Assembly: GCA_945876095.1 (NCBI GenBank)
Contig: CAMCMP010000008.1
Coordinates: forward strand, 59,971-123,970
Origin: Chitinophaga pinensis
GTDB lineage: Bacteria; Bacteroidota; Bacteroidia; Chitinophagales; Chitinophagaceae
Length of the DNA: 64,000 nucleotides
Direction of reading: 5' to 3'
This document shows, in pieces, positions 7,764-16,173 of the stretch. The notes below the pieces were generated by a model. That model was not told the origin of the DNA. It searched no databases and saw only the letters and a program-made list of their open reading frames with translations. Position numbers and translations under genes: made by a program. Numbering within the stretch: position 1 is the first letter of the stretch; each line of letters starts with the position of its first letter.

Positions 7764-9158
7764 TTGAAAGTCCCATCTGCTCTTATCGATTCATTAATTG
7801 AGACCAAAGGCTTTGAAAAAGAAGCCTTTGAAAAAGTACATCAATCCGGGGAGCAAATTACTTCGGTAAGATTTAATACTCAGAAGCCAGTAGACAAATC
7901 AACTATTTTTCCAGTAGAAAATAATAATGAAGCAATAGCCTTTTCTTCAGTACCATGGAATGCAAATGGTTACTATCTTTCATTGCGACCTTCCTTTACT
8001 ACTGATCCTTTATTTCATGGAGGAGCTTACTATGTTCAAGAAGCAAGTAGTATGTTTTTGGAAGAAGCGGTTCTTCAGTCTATTGATCTTTCACAACCTT
8101 TGAAGGTATTGGATCTTTGTGCTGCCCCTGGAGGAAAATCCACCTTGCTTCAATCCGTGATTTCTGATAAAAGTATTTTAGTTAGTAATGAAGTTATCAA
8201 ATCAAGGGTAACTGTATTGTCGGAAAATATTATAAAATGGGGTGCAGCAAATGTGGTCGTTACCAATAACGATCCCAAAGATTTCCAAAGGCTTCAAGGT
8301 TACTTTGATTTGATAGTAGTAGATGCCCCTTGCAGTGGAAGTGGACTTTTTAGAAAAGACCCTAGGGCAGTTAATGAGTGGAGTGAGCAAAGTGTTGAAA
8401 TGTGCTGTCATCGTCAACAACGTATTTTGGCAGATATCTTACCTACATTGAAGGGTGGCGGAACATTAATTTATTCTACCTGCTCCTATTCCCCGATGGA
8501 AGATGAGGATATTAGTGACTGGCTGGTCAATGATTTCGGACTTGAATCTATTTCATTTCAATTAAAAAATGAATGGAATATTATTGAAACTACTGCTTCA
8601 ATATCTAGGGCCAAAGGATATCGTTTTTATCCAGACAAATTGAAAGGGGAGGGTTTTTTTATTGCAGCTTTTAGGAAGGAAAATTTAATTGGTTTGGATA
8701 AAAGAGATTTGGTTGTAAAGGGGAAATCTGAGAGATTGACTTCTAAAGAAATAGAAGTGGTAAAACCATGGATTAACAAATGGGATGATTTTTTCTTTAT
8801 AAAGCAAAAGGAGCAGGTGATTGCAGTACCATTATACTTGGAAAAGGATTTAGCAATTTTACAATCTGCACTTTATATTAAAAAGGCTGGAGTAAAATTG
8901 GGCGTCATAATCAGAAACGAATTAATTCCTGATCATGAGCTTGCCTTGAGTAATATTACTAACCCAATGACTGCTACCATTGAAGTAGATAAATTGACTG
9001 CGCTGGAATATTTAAGAAAGCAGGAAATTTCATTCGAATCAAATTATAAAGGATGGGTTTTATTAACCTACCAACAAATTAAACTGGGGTGGATAAAGCT
9101 ATTGTCAAATCGCATTAATAACTATTATCCCAAAGAGTGGAGAATCATAAACAAGTAG
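7764..9158 (+). CDS. RsmF/NSUN-type rRNA (cytosine-C5) methyltransferase
   Basis: A 464-residue RNA m5C methyltransferase. The SAM loop DLCAAPGGKS lies at about 118-126. Motif IV DAPCSGSG places one catalytic cysteine at 190 and motif VI YSTCSYSP the other at 240, the two-cysteine mechanism of the family. After the catalytic core there are about 180 further residues, as in RsmF, where the C-terminal domains bind rRNA. RsmF methylates 16S rRNA C1407 in E. coli; the same target here is inference. It starts with TTG, with no in-frame ATG near. It is the second enzyme of this family in the window, after the partial one at 3-578. Confidence 0.88.
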   Translation: MKVPSALIDSLIETKGFEKEAFEKVHQSGEQITSVRFNTQKPVDKSTIFPVENNNEAIAFSSVPWNANGYYLSLRPSFTTDPLFHGGAYYVQEASSMFLEEAVLQSIDLSQPLKVLDLCAAPGGKSTLLQSVISDKSILVSNEVIKSRVTVLSENIIKWGAANVVVTNNDPKDFQRLQGYFDLIVVDAPCSGSGLFRKDPRAVNEWSEQSVEMCCHRQQRILADILPTLKGGGTLIYSTCSYSPMEDEDISDWLVNDFGLESISFQLKNEWNIIETTASISRAKGYRFYPDKLKGEGFFIAAFRKENLIGLDKRDLVVKGKSERLTSKEIEVVKPWINKWDDFFFIKQKEQVIAVPLYLEKDLAILQSALYIKKAGVKLGVIIRNELIPDHELALSNITNPMTATIEVDKLTALEYLRKQEISFESNYKGWVLLTYQQIKLGWIKLLSNRINNYYPKEWRIINK

Positions 9159-9211
9159 TGATAATCTTCTCTGGTACTTTTTTATTTTAACTATTTCTAT
9201 TGTTTATAATA

Positions 9212-9243
9212 TTGTTAGTAGTCAACAAAATTTCCCATCTTTG
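9212..9243 (+). promoter_or_regulatory. Putative promoter of the LysM protein gene
   Basis: TTG at 9212-9214 and CATCTTTG at 9236-9243 (one mismatch to TAnnTTTG), spaced 21 bases. The element overlaps an in-frame TTG at 9241, which argues that translation starts at the ATG at 9265. Confidence 0.4.
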
Positions 9244-9264
9244 CATCGAATTAATAATCAACAT

Positions 9265-10332
9265 ATGAAGTTTTTATTGATTACATTATTTTGTTTACCA
9301 TTATTGGTAAAGGCTCAAAATAAATTAATATTAGTTGAAGGCGAGTCGCCTAATTTATTTGTATCTCACAAAGTTGCACCAAAGGAAAATTATTACAGTA
9401 TTGGGCGCATTTACAATGTGAGCCCTAAAGAAGTGGCTCCATTTAATAATCTTGTATTAGAAAATGGATTGAGTTTGGGTCAGAAATTAAAAATCCCATT
9501 AGTTGCTTCTAATTTTTTACAAGTCGGCAATGCATTGGAAGGTGAAGTTGTAGTTCCATTGTATCATATAGTAAAGGAAAAAGAAAGTCTTTATAAAATA
9601 AGTACTCACTACAATAAAGTACCCATTGAAGCACTGAAGAAATGGAATAATCTAAAAGTAAATGGGGTAGCAAATGGAACCAAATTAATAGTAGGATATC
9701 TGAAGGTTAAAAAAGAGTTGTCACCATTGTCAAATTTGGCAAAAGTAAAGCCGGCAGATATTGAGACTGGTAAAGTTGAGAGTAATGTGGTGAGTAAAGT
9801 GGAGGCACCAGTAAAGCCAGTTGTCGTTGCAAAAGAGCCGGTTTTAACCTCTGATCCAGTTAAACCATTAGAAGCGGTTAAGAAAACTGTAGGAGTAAAT
9901 TTACCTGTAGCAGAGAAGATTAAAACTGAGCCGATTATAGCTAAAGTAGTAAAAGAGTCGGTGCCTATTAATCAAGCACAAAAAGAAGTTGGCGGTGTTA
10001 AGGATTTTAAAGGTGGATTATTTAAATCAGATTATGATGAACAAGTTCGCAAAGGTGGATTGACTTTAGAAAAAGGAGAAGCAGGTTTGTTTAAGAGTAA
10101 TAGTGGTTGGGAGGATGGGAAATATTATTGTTTACATAATTCTTCCAGTCCTGGAACCATTATAAAAATCACTAGTAATTTAACTGGCATTAGTGTTTAT
10201 GCAAAGGTGTTGGATTTAATACCTGATATAAAGCAAAATTCAGGACTACTGATAATAATTAGCAATGCCGCCGCACAGGAATTGGGAATGGGGGATGGCA
10301 AATTTGATTGTACTTTGAATTATATAAAATAG
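9265..10332 (+). CDS. Secreted LysM-repeat protein with RlpA-like C-terminal domain
   Basis: A 355-residue envelope protein. Residues 1-18 form a Sec signal peptide ending VKAQ. Two LysM modules follow (about 30-75 and 95-145), each with an opening Y-x-I-type segment (YYSIGRIYNVS, LYKISTHYNK) and a closing GQKLKIP or GTKLIVG. A Lys/Val/Pro-rich linker of about 100 residues leads to a C-terminal domain resembling the double-psi beta-barrel of RlpA-type proteins (SPGTIIKITS, VYAKVLDLIPD, LIIISNAAAQELG). The likely role is peptidoglycan binding in the periplasm; enzymatic activity is not claimed. The ATG at 9265 was chosen because it directly begins the signal peptide. Confidence 0.82.
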   Translation: MKFLLITLFCLPLLVKAQNKLILVEGESPNLFVSHKVAPKENYYSIGRIYNVSPKEVAPFNNLVLENGLSLGQKLKIPLVASNFLQVGNALEGEVVVPLYHIVKEKESLYKISTHYNKVPIEALKKWNNLKVNGVANGTKLIVGYLKVKKELSPLSNLAKVKPADIETGKVESNVVSKVEAPVKPVVVAKEPVLTSDPVKPLEAVKKTVGVNLPVAEKIKTEPIIAKVVKESVPINQAQKEVGGVKDFKGGLFKSDYDEQVRKGGLTLEKGEAGLFKSNSGWEDGKYYCLHNSSSPGTIIKITSNLTGISVYAKVLDLIPDIKQNSGLLIIISNAAAQELGMGDGKFDCTLNYIK

Positions 10333-10455
10333 ACAAGTATACTTTATATAAATGAAGTCTTCGAATTTTTTAATTGAATTTATTTCGTCTATACTTTCCC
10401 TATCTAGGTTAGAAAACTTCGTTAATCATACTTTTAGAAAGTAAGTCGATCTGAA

Positions 10456-10671
10456 TTATTGTTTGTCTTCTATTTGTTTGATTTTTTTATCAATTGACAA
10501 AAGGTATATGAAAAAACCTAATAGGATGGTGATACAGATTGCCATTACTACATATATTTTTCCATTACTACGCATAGCCGTTTCAGCAGGTAAATTTTCT
10601 TGAGCAAAACTTTGAGTACTTGAAATTACCCCAGCTAATAATAAAAGTAAATAGTGAATTCTATTTTGCAT
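10456..10671 (-). CDS. CcmD-like small membrane protein
   Basis: A 71-residue protein with a hydrophobic N-terminus ending SFAQ (signal-like) and one clear membrane helix at about 38-58, followed by a charged tail (DKKIKQIEDKQ). Size, single helix and position directly after ccmC, overlapping its 3' end by 11 bases, match the CcmD-type small subunits of the cytochrome c maturation system, which stabilise the CcmC heme complex. Sequence similarity in this family is weak, so the call rests mainly on context. Confidence 0.65.
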   Translation of the reverse strand: MQNRIHYLLLLLAGVISSTQSFAQENLPAETAMRSNGKIYVVMAICITILLGFFIYLLSIDKKIKQIEDKQ

Positions 10672-11338
10672 TGAGTAAATTTTTATCTCTTATTAAATAA
10701 ATTCGAATATTAAGTGTGGTTATCCAAGTTCCAAGAAGTGTCCAACCTATCACTGCAGGCCAAAAAACCAATCGCATCGTAGCATCAAGGTCTGCCCCAT
10801 TTAGACCAGGGTTTCCTTCTACACCTTTGCCTCCTGGATGTAATGACTCTACTAATCTAGGTAATATCATAATAAGTGGAAGGTAAATAAAATAGGCAAA
10901 AATATTATATACCGCACTTATTTTAGCGCGTTTATCAATATCGGTTATTGCATTTCGTAAAACTAAATAAGCAAAATAAATAAGAAGGGCAATCGCTACA
11001 CCGATTTGTTTGGGATCATTGCTCCATGGTTCTCCCCAAGTATAGGTAGCCCAAATAGCACCAGTTATTAAACCAAGTACACCCATCAAAATACCAGTTT
11101 TGGCAAAACAGGAAGCGTATATATCGTACCGAAGATCTGGCTTACGAAGATATAAAATTGAATAAACCAAAGAAGTAGTAAGTAAAATGATTTGACCAAA
11201 CCACATCGGTACATGAAAAAACAGATTACGTATGGTTTCTTTTAGGTTTCCTATGAGGGGCACTTTAATTAAAAAGCCCGCAGTAAAAGTATAAATGAGT
11301 AAAAAGGCCGCTAATATTTTCCACCAATTTTTTCGCAT
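10661..11338 (-). CDS. ccmC: Cytochrome c biogenesis protein CcmC/CcsA family
   Basis: An integral membrane heme-handling protein that presents heme for transfer to the periplasmic chaperone in cytochrome c maturation. The 225 residues hold about six membrane helices. The tryptophan-rich signature is present as WATYTWGEPWSNDPKQ, and two candidate heme-ligand histidines flank it (FHVPMW near the start and SLHPGG later). The gene lies between ccmB (upstream on the same strand) and a ccmD-like gene that overlaps its end. A consensus promoter precedes it, so it may be transcribed independently of ccmB. Confidence 0.9.
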   Translation of the reverse strand: MRKNWWKILAAFLLIYTFTAGFLIKVPLIGNLKETIRNLFFHVPMWFGQIILLTTSLVYSILYLRKPDLRYDIYASCFAKTGILMGVLGLITGAIWATYTWGEPWSNDPKQIGVAIALLIYFAYLVLRNAITDIDKRAKISAVYNIFAYFIYLPLIMILPRLVESLHPGGKGVEGNPGLNGADLDATMRLVFWPAVIGWTLLGTWITTLNIRIYLIRDKNLLNAK

Positions 11339-11358
11339 GTAATTAAAAATATATACTG

Positions 11359-11388
11359 CAAAATTAAGGGAAACAGTCTTTTGTTCAA
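11359..11388 (-). promoter_or_regulatory. Consensus Bacteroidota promoter for ccmC
   Basis: On the minus strand: TTG (11388-11386), exactly 19 bases, then TAATTTTG (11366-11359), a full match to TTG-N19-TAnnTTTG. It ends 20 bases before the ccmC ATG. Confidence 0.75.
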
Positions 11389-11485
11389 ATTGTTATTTTA
11401 AATATTACTTTGATAGTTCAATGCGCATTGGAAGACTCGGCGTATCGATTTATTTACAATACAATCAATAGAAGTTTTTAAAATA

Positions 11486-12142
11486 TTAGTCTTTCCATAG
11501 AAAAGGAAACAAGATGATAGAAAGAGCGATCACCATAATGTCTAGTCCAACAATAAGTAAAGACAGCTGCATGAGCGCCCCTTCTCTAAAAATTTCTCCA
11601 AAAGCAACTTTTGAAAGTCGAATGAGTAGGAGTAGTTGAGGTATAATCAATGGGAATCCCATGATGGCCATTAAAGCAGCATTTTGCTGGGCCTTAGCGG
11701 CGATGGCTGCTAATAGGGTAAATACTAAACTGATACTAATTCCACCTATACAAACAATACCAATAAATTGCAAAGTGTTGCCTAATGGGTTTTTCAATAA
11801 AATAAAAAATAAGCCTAAACTTAGTAGGCTCATGATAAGCATTAGGATGATGTTGTAAATAAGTTTTGCAATAATGAATTCTTTTGCTCCTGAGATAGTA
11901 TAAAAGTATAGCATACGTCCCTTACTTTCCTGTAAAAAACTTTTAGCTACAGCATTTACACAAACAAATAATTGTATGATCCAAAACAAACCATTCCATA
12001 CGTCTCCTTCTGGATTATTGATAGAAAGGTACAATACAAAGATGGTGGAGGCTACATATAAAAGAATGCCATAAAAACTGTGTTGTTGTCTCAACTCCAG
12101 CAGTAGATCTTTCTTTAGTAGGGCAAGAATTGATTTGGTCAT
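11486..12142 (-). CDS. ccmB: Heme exporter/cytochrome c maturation permease CcmB
   Basis: Membrane subunit of the CcmAB ABC complex of cytochrome c maturation. About 218 residues with six hydrophobic segments; the N-terminus ALLKKDLLLELRQ and the following SFYGILLYV segment, and the middle FQ/ESKGRMLYFY region, match the CcmB family. The ATPase partner CcmA is not in the window. ATG at 12142 is preferred over an in-frame TTG at 12157 because the protein family begins near TKSILALLKKD. ccmC follows on the same strand after 147 bases with its own promoter. Confidence 0.85.
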   Translation of the reverse strand: MTKSILALLKKDLLLELRQQHSFYGILLYVASTIFVLYLSINNPEGDVWNGLFWIIQLFVCVNAVAKSFLQESKGRMLYFYTISGAKEFIIAKLIYNIILMLIMSLLSLGLFFILLKNPLGNTLQFIGIVCIGGISISLVFTLLAAIAAKAQQNAALMAIMGFPLIIPQLLLLIRLSKVAFGEIFREGALMQLSLLIVGLDIMVIALSIILFPFLWKD

Positions 12143-12217
12143 AACACAATATTTCAATTTTAATTCTTAAAGCGAATAGCGCATTAATTTTTTTGAAGAA
12201 AGTATTTTGAATTAATA

Positions 12218-12781
12218 TTATTTTTTAATACAGTTTCTGCACCTAGGTTCATAGACCTCTTTTTCGCCGATTAATATTTGACCACCCTCGCTATTCTTTC
12301 TGTAACTAATATTGGCAATATTTCCACATACTACACAAATAGCGTGTAGCTTGGTAATATAGTCAGCAATGGCTAGTAAGTTAGGCATTTGAGCAAAAGG
12401 CTTTCCTGAATAATCCATATCAAGACCTGCAACAATTACTCTTATTCCATTTAAAGCAAGTTGTTCGCATACTGTAACAATTTCTTCATCAAAAAATTGA
12501 GCTTCGTCAATACCCACCACGTCAGCATCCTGAGCAAGTAAAAGAATATCCTTGGCACTTTCTACAGGAGTACTTTGTATAAAATTAGTGTCATGACTAA
12601 CGATTTTTATTTCATCATATCGCTTGTCGATGGTAGGCTTGAATATTTCTGCTTTTAAATTAGCAATTTTTACTCTTTTTAATCTACGGATTAGTTCTTC
12701 AGTTTTTCCGCTAAACATACTTCCGCAAATCACTTCAATCCATCCACGTCGGCCACCTGTTATATTTGGTTCAATAAACAT
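12218..12781 (-). CDS. tdk: Thymidine kinase
   Basis: Phosphorylates thymidine to dTMP with ATP in the salvage route parallel to thyA. The 187 residues carry the P-loop [14 protein letters not shown] at about 21-34, the Walker B-like GIDEAQFF with the catalytic glutamate, and the type II zinc lasso: CVVC near 148-151 and CRNC near the end. Length and order of motifs are normal. A consensus promoter on the minus strand lies 46 bases before the ATG and overlaps a divergent promoter for the gene at 12900. Confidence 0.95.
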   Translation of the reverse strand: MFIEPNITGGRRGWIEVICGSMFSGKTEELIRRLKRVKIANLKAEIFKPTIDKRYDEIKIVSHDTNFIQSTPVESAKDILLLAQDADVVGIDEAQFFDEEIVTVCEQLALNGIRVIVAGLDMDYSGKPFAQMPNLLAIADYITKLHAICVVCGNIANISYRKNSEGGQILIGEKEVYEPRCRNCIKK

Positions 12782-12827
12782 TTATGATTTTTTTAAAATA
12801 CTGTTTGTAACTTTAACACTAGAATTG

Positions 12828-12857
12828 CAAAGATTATGGTTTTGATTCAATGGTCAA
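12828..12857 (-). promoter_or_regulatory. Consensus promoter for tdk
   Basis: Minus strand: TTG (12857-12855), exactly 19 bases, then AATCTTTG (12835-12828), one mismatch to TAnnTTTG. It shares sequence with the region that drives the divergent gene at 12900. Confidence 0.65.
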
Positions 12858-12860
12858 AAC

Positions 12861-12868
12861 TAATTTTG
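12861..12868 (+). promoter_or_regulatory. Putative -7 element for the 12900 gene
   Basis: TAATTTTG fits TAnnTTTG and lies 31 bases before the ATG. The nearest upstream TTG (12842-12844) is spaced 16 bases, so the -33 part is weak. Confidence 0.38.
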
Positions 12869-12899
12869 TTATTTGTAATATAAATCAATTGTTTTATTT

Positions 12900-13661
12900 A
12901 TGGAAAGAGTGGAAACACTTTTGCAGAAATTGCAACAACAATTTAATGAAGGCGTTTCAGCAGAAATACTTTTAAATACGGTACAAATGTTACAGCTTGA
13001 ATTAGCTTATTTGCGTGACAAAGAATCTGAAGAAGTAGCTAAAAATGAGCCTGTTACGGCAAATTTAGTTCTCCCAATTGTTCCTCCAGTTATTCAGAAG
13101 CCATTGTCTACAGCAACCTATGCTATTCCTGATGTTGAGAAAAAGATTATTGGAATTTTGCAAATTGATGAAGAGGAATTGGCAGCGGAGCTAGATGAAA
13201 TTAAGCAGAATGCTATGTTGATGCGTCAGATTAGTGGGCATAGTAAACCAAAATTAGTTGTTGAGTCTGAGGAATTCGATACCCCAACTCATTCTAATCA
13301 ACCAATTCAGCCTGTAGTATACCAAAAAGCTCCTGAGAAACAGTTGGTAGATCCACAAGCTCCTTCAATCAATGACCAGTTGAAGGAAAATAAAGTGGAG
13401 GTAAGTGATATATTATCGGCTGGGCCAATTAAGGACTTGAAAAAAGCCATAGGTATTAATGATCGCTTTTTATTTATCAATGATTTATTTGATGGGGATG
13501 AATCTGTTTTCGAAAGAAGTATCAAAACAATTAATAGCTTTTCGATTTGGCCAGAAGCAGACTATTGGGTTCGGAGAGAGTTAAAAACAAAATTGGGTTG
13601 GAGAGAAGATAGCTTATCAGTAAAGCTTTTTGATCAATTGGTTAGAAGACGATTTTCCTGA
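12900..13661 (+). CDS. Conserved Bacteroidota protein of unknown function
   Basis: A 253-residue protein, no signal peptide or membrane helix. Residues 1-45 look like a coiled coil (ERVETLLQKLQQQF to LQLELAYLRDKESEEV). A long Pro/Gln/Glu-rich middle (about 50-165) is probably unstructured. The C-terminal 80 residues form a conserved-looking block: IKDLKKAIGINDRFLFINDLF, DESVFERSIKTINSF, WPEADYWVRRELKTKLGW. I recognise this block as common in Bacteroidota hypothetical proteins but know no function. It is divergent from tdk, and its 3' end overlaps the convergent waaA gene by 28 bases. Confidence 0.75.
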   Translation: MERVETLLQKLQQQFNEGVSAEILLNTVQMLQLELAYLRDKESEEVAKNEPVTANLVLPIVPPVIQKPLSTATYAIPDVEKKIIGILQIDEEELAAELDEIKQNAMLMRQISGHSKPKLVVESEEFDTPTHSNQPIQPVVYQKAPEKQLVDPQAPSINDQLKENKVEVSDILSAGPIKDLKKAIGINDRFLFINDLFDGDESVFERSIKTINSFSIWPEADYWVRRELKTKLGWREDSLSVKLFDQLVRRRFS

Positions 13662-14896
13662 ATGAATTGAATGATTTTTTTACTAGCTCCTGCATTCGCA
13701 AAAACAAATTGTTTCGATGCGATACCCTTTGTTTTTAGGGTCTCTTCCTGTTCCCACAATAAATTTAAGACAGATTCTAGTTCTAACGCATTTTCAATGG
13801 GAATTCCTCCACCGCTTTCAACTAGCCCGATAGCTTCCACATATTTTTTGTATTCCGGACCAAAGATTACCGGCTTGCCATATACTGCTGCTTCTAGAAC
13901 ATTATGTACCCCATCGGCACCAAAGCCACCTCCCACATAAGTTATGTTAGCATAATGGTAAAGTCTAGAAAGCATTCCTACATTATCTATAATTAGTAAG
14001 TTGTTTAGTTCTTTTTGGTTGTCTGGCGATTGGAGTAGATCTGTATAAAGTAAAGCATTGGAATATCTTTTCTTTATTTGTTGAATATTTCCAATATCAG
14101 TTTCATGAGGAGCAATAATGAATTTTATTTGAGGATTTGCTTTAATATAGTGTATAAATTCTGTCTCATCTTCCTCCCACGTACTCCCAGCAACGATTAC
14201 CCTATTATTTTCACAATATTTTTCAATGATTGCAATTGGCTCAAATTTTTCAGCAATTTCAATAACCCGATCAAACCTTGTATCTCCTGTAACAACGACG
14301 TTTTCATTGATCGCTATTGAAGAAAGTAATTTTAGTGAGCTTTCATTCTGAACAAAAAAATAAGTAATCGATGATAGCATCTCTTTCCAAAGACTTCCGT
14401 ACCATTTAAAAAAAGGTTGAGAATTTCTAAAAATGCCTGATACTAGTAAAACAGGAATGTTTCTTCTCTTGAATTCATGTAAATAGTGATACCAGAATTC
14501 ATATTTTATCCATAGCACCAATGAAGGGTTGAGTATATCCACCATTTTTTTTGCATTGTAGGCTCCATCGAATGGTAAATAATAAATTTGGTCCGCACCT
14601 TTATAATTTTTCACAGCCTCATATCCAGATGCTGAAAAAAAAGTGATTACAATAAAAGTTGAAGGGTAGGCCTTTTTAAGTGACTCAACTAATGGTCTTC
14701 CCTGTTCGAATTCACCTACGCTGGAACAATGCATCCATACAACCTGTCTAGATGAGGTAGTATGGTTGGCTTTGATAATAGAAAGTATATTTTCTCTTCC
14801 CTGTAAACCTATCCTGGCTTTGGTATTAAATAAAGCGGCTATCCTAAATGCAATTGCATATAGTAGTAAGAAAAGCTCGTAAAACAATTTAGCCAA
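13634..14896 (-). CDS. waaA: 3-deoxy-D-manno-octulosonic acid (Kdo) transferase
   Basis: Transfers Kdo from CMP-Kdo to lipid A precursor at the inner membrane, the first step of the lipopolysaccharide core. The 420 residues begin with a membrane-anchor-like helix (FYELFLLLYAIAF), then the GT30 N-terminal domain with WMHCSSVGEFEQGRPL carrying the catalytic glutamate, and a GT-B C-terminal domain with VAGSTWEEDE and YVGGGFGADGVHNVLEAA, which binds the nucleotide. Length is normal. It is convergent with, and overlaps, the hypothetical gene at 12900 and stands next to the nucleotide-sugar cluster, in keeping with an envelope glycan role. Confidence 0.94.
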   Translation of the reverse strand: MAKLFYELFLLLYAIAFRIAALFNTKARIGLQGRENILSIIKANHTTSSRQVVWMHCSSVGEFEQGRPLVESLKKAYPSTFIVITFFSASGYEAVKNYKGADQIYYLPFDGAYNAKKMVDILNPSLVLWIKYEFWYHYLHEFKRRNIPVLLVSGIFRNSQPFFKWYGSLWKEMLSSITYFFVQNESSLKLLSSIAINENVVVTGDTRFDRVIEIAEKFEPIAIIEKYCENNRVIVAGSTWEEDETEFIHYIKANPQIKFIIAPHETDIGNIQQIKKRYSNALLYTDLLQSPDNQKELNNLLIIDNVGMLSRLYHYANITYVGGGFGADGVHNVLEAAVYGKPVIFGPEYKKYVEAIGLVESGGGIPIENALELESVLNLLWEQEETLKTKGIASKQFVFANAGASKKIIQFIQENRLLTN

Positions 14897-14969
14897 TGGT
14901 TATTTTTCAACAAATCTAATAGCAAATTTTTAATATATTGCAACCTAATTGAAACCCAAGCCCTTAAAC

Positions 14970-14999
14970 TTGAAGCTAATTAGAGAAATACTATCTTTG
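14970..14999 (+). promoter_or_regulatory. Consensus promoter of the nucleotide-sugar gene cluster
   Basis: TTG at 14970-14972, exactly 19 bases, TATCTTTG at 14992-14999: a full match to the Bacteroidota -33/-7 consensus. It ends 20 bases before the ATG of the first cluster gene and is the best candidate for driving the 15020-22561 run. Confidence 0.8.
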
Positions 15000-15019
15000 C
15001 ACTCCCTAAAAAAGAATCT

Positions 15020-16168
15020 ATGAGGCCGCTGCAAATGGTAGATACAAAATCACAGTATCAGAAAATAAAACCTCAAATCGAAGCAGCTGTTTTGGCGGTG
15101 CTTGAAAGTTCCCAATTTATAGGAGGTAAGGTTGTAAATGATTTTGCAATTAATCTGGCATCCTATAATGGAGTGAAGCATGTAGTGCCATGTGCCAATG
15201 GAACCGATGCACTTCAGATAGCCTTTATGGCATTGGATCTTCAGCCAGGTGATGAAGTGATTACACCTTCCTTTACTTATATTGCTACGGTAGAAGCTGC
15301 AGCTTTATTAAAGTTAAAGCCTGTATTTGTGGAAGTGGATCCTGTCACATTTTGTATGGATGCAAGTTCAATTGAAAAAGCCATCACTACAAAAACAAAA
15401 GCTATTGTCCCAGTTCACTTGTATGGCCATGCCGCAGAAATGGAGAAAATAATGGCCATTGCAAAAAAACATAATTTATTTGTTATAGAGGATAATGCAC
15501 AAGCTATTGGAAGTAAATATACCTTCAGTAATGGAGCCGTTGTAAAAACTGGGGGAATTGGTCATATCGGTTGCACTTCCTTTTACCCTTCCAAAAACTT
15601 GGGAGCTTATGGAGACGGTGGAGCAATTACTACCAATGATGATCAACTTGCAGAAAAAATAAAAATGATTGCAGCGCATGGTCAGAGCAAAAGATATTAT
15701 CACGATGTAGTTGGAGTAAATTCTAGACTAGACGCTATTCAAGCTGCCATTCTCTCAATTAAATTAGCCTACTTGGATGAGTATAATGAAGCTCGAAAAA
15801 AAGCCGCTGATTTTTATAACAATGCTTTTAAGGAAGTAGCTATGTTTACCTTGCCCAAAAATGCTTCTTATAGCAACCACGTTTATCATCAGTATACACT
15901 TGTTTTAAATGATCAAACTAAGGAAGGGATTAGCAGGGACGGCCTTCATCAATACCTTACTGACAAAGGGATTCCATCTATGATTTATTACCCCGTGCCT
16001 TGTCATCGACAAAAGATGTTTGATTCTTTTGGTGGTAGCAAATTTAATTTGCCAGTTACTGACTGGTTATGCGAAAGGGTAATTTCCCTCCCCATTCATA
16101 CAGAATTGGATAGCGAGCAACAAGATTTTATTATCTCTAATGTATTAGATTACGTTCATTCAAAATAG
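15020..16168 (+). CDS. DegT/DnrJ/EryC1/StrS-family sugar aminotransferase
   Basis: A 382-residue PLP-dependent enzyme that aminates a nucleotide-linked keto-sugar. The PLP lysine is in FYPSKNLGAYGDGG; other family marks are CANGTDALQIAF, PGDEVITPSFTY, VPVHLYGH and IEDNAQAIGS. The family includes WecE, FdtB and WbpE; which keto-sugar is used here cannot be decided from sequence alone. It is the first gene of a seven-gene plus-strand run and ends five bases before the UDP-glucose dehydrogenase start, so these two are surely co-transcribed. Confidence 0.9.
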   Translation: MRPLQMVDTKSQYQKIKPQIEAAVLAVLESSQFIGGKVVNDFAINLASYNGVKHVVPCANGTDALQIAFMALDLQPGDEVITPSFTYIATVEAAALLKLKPVFVEVDPVTFCMDASSIEKAITTKTKAIVPVHLYGHAAEMEKIMAIAKKHNLFVIEDNAQAIGSKYTFSNGAVVKTGGIGHIGCTSFYPSKNLGAYGDGGAITTNDDQLAEKIKMIAAHGQSKRYYHDVVGVNSRLDAIQAAILSIKLAYLDEYNEARKKAADFYNNAFKEVAMFTLPKNASYSNHVYHQYTLVLNDQTKEGISRDGLHQYLTDKGIPSMIYYPVPCHRQKMFDSFGGSKFNLPVTDWLCERVISLPIHTELDSEQQDFIISNVLDYVHSK

Positions 16169-16173
16169 TTAAA

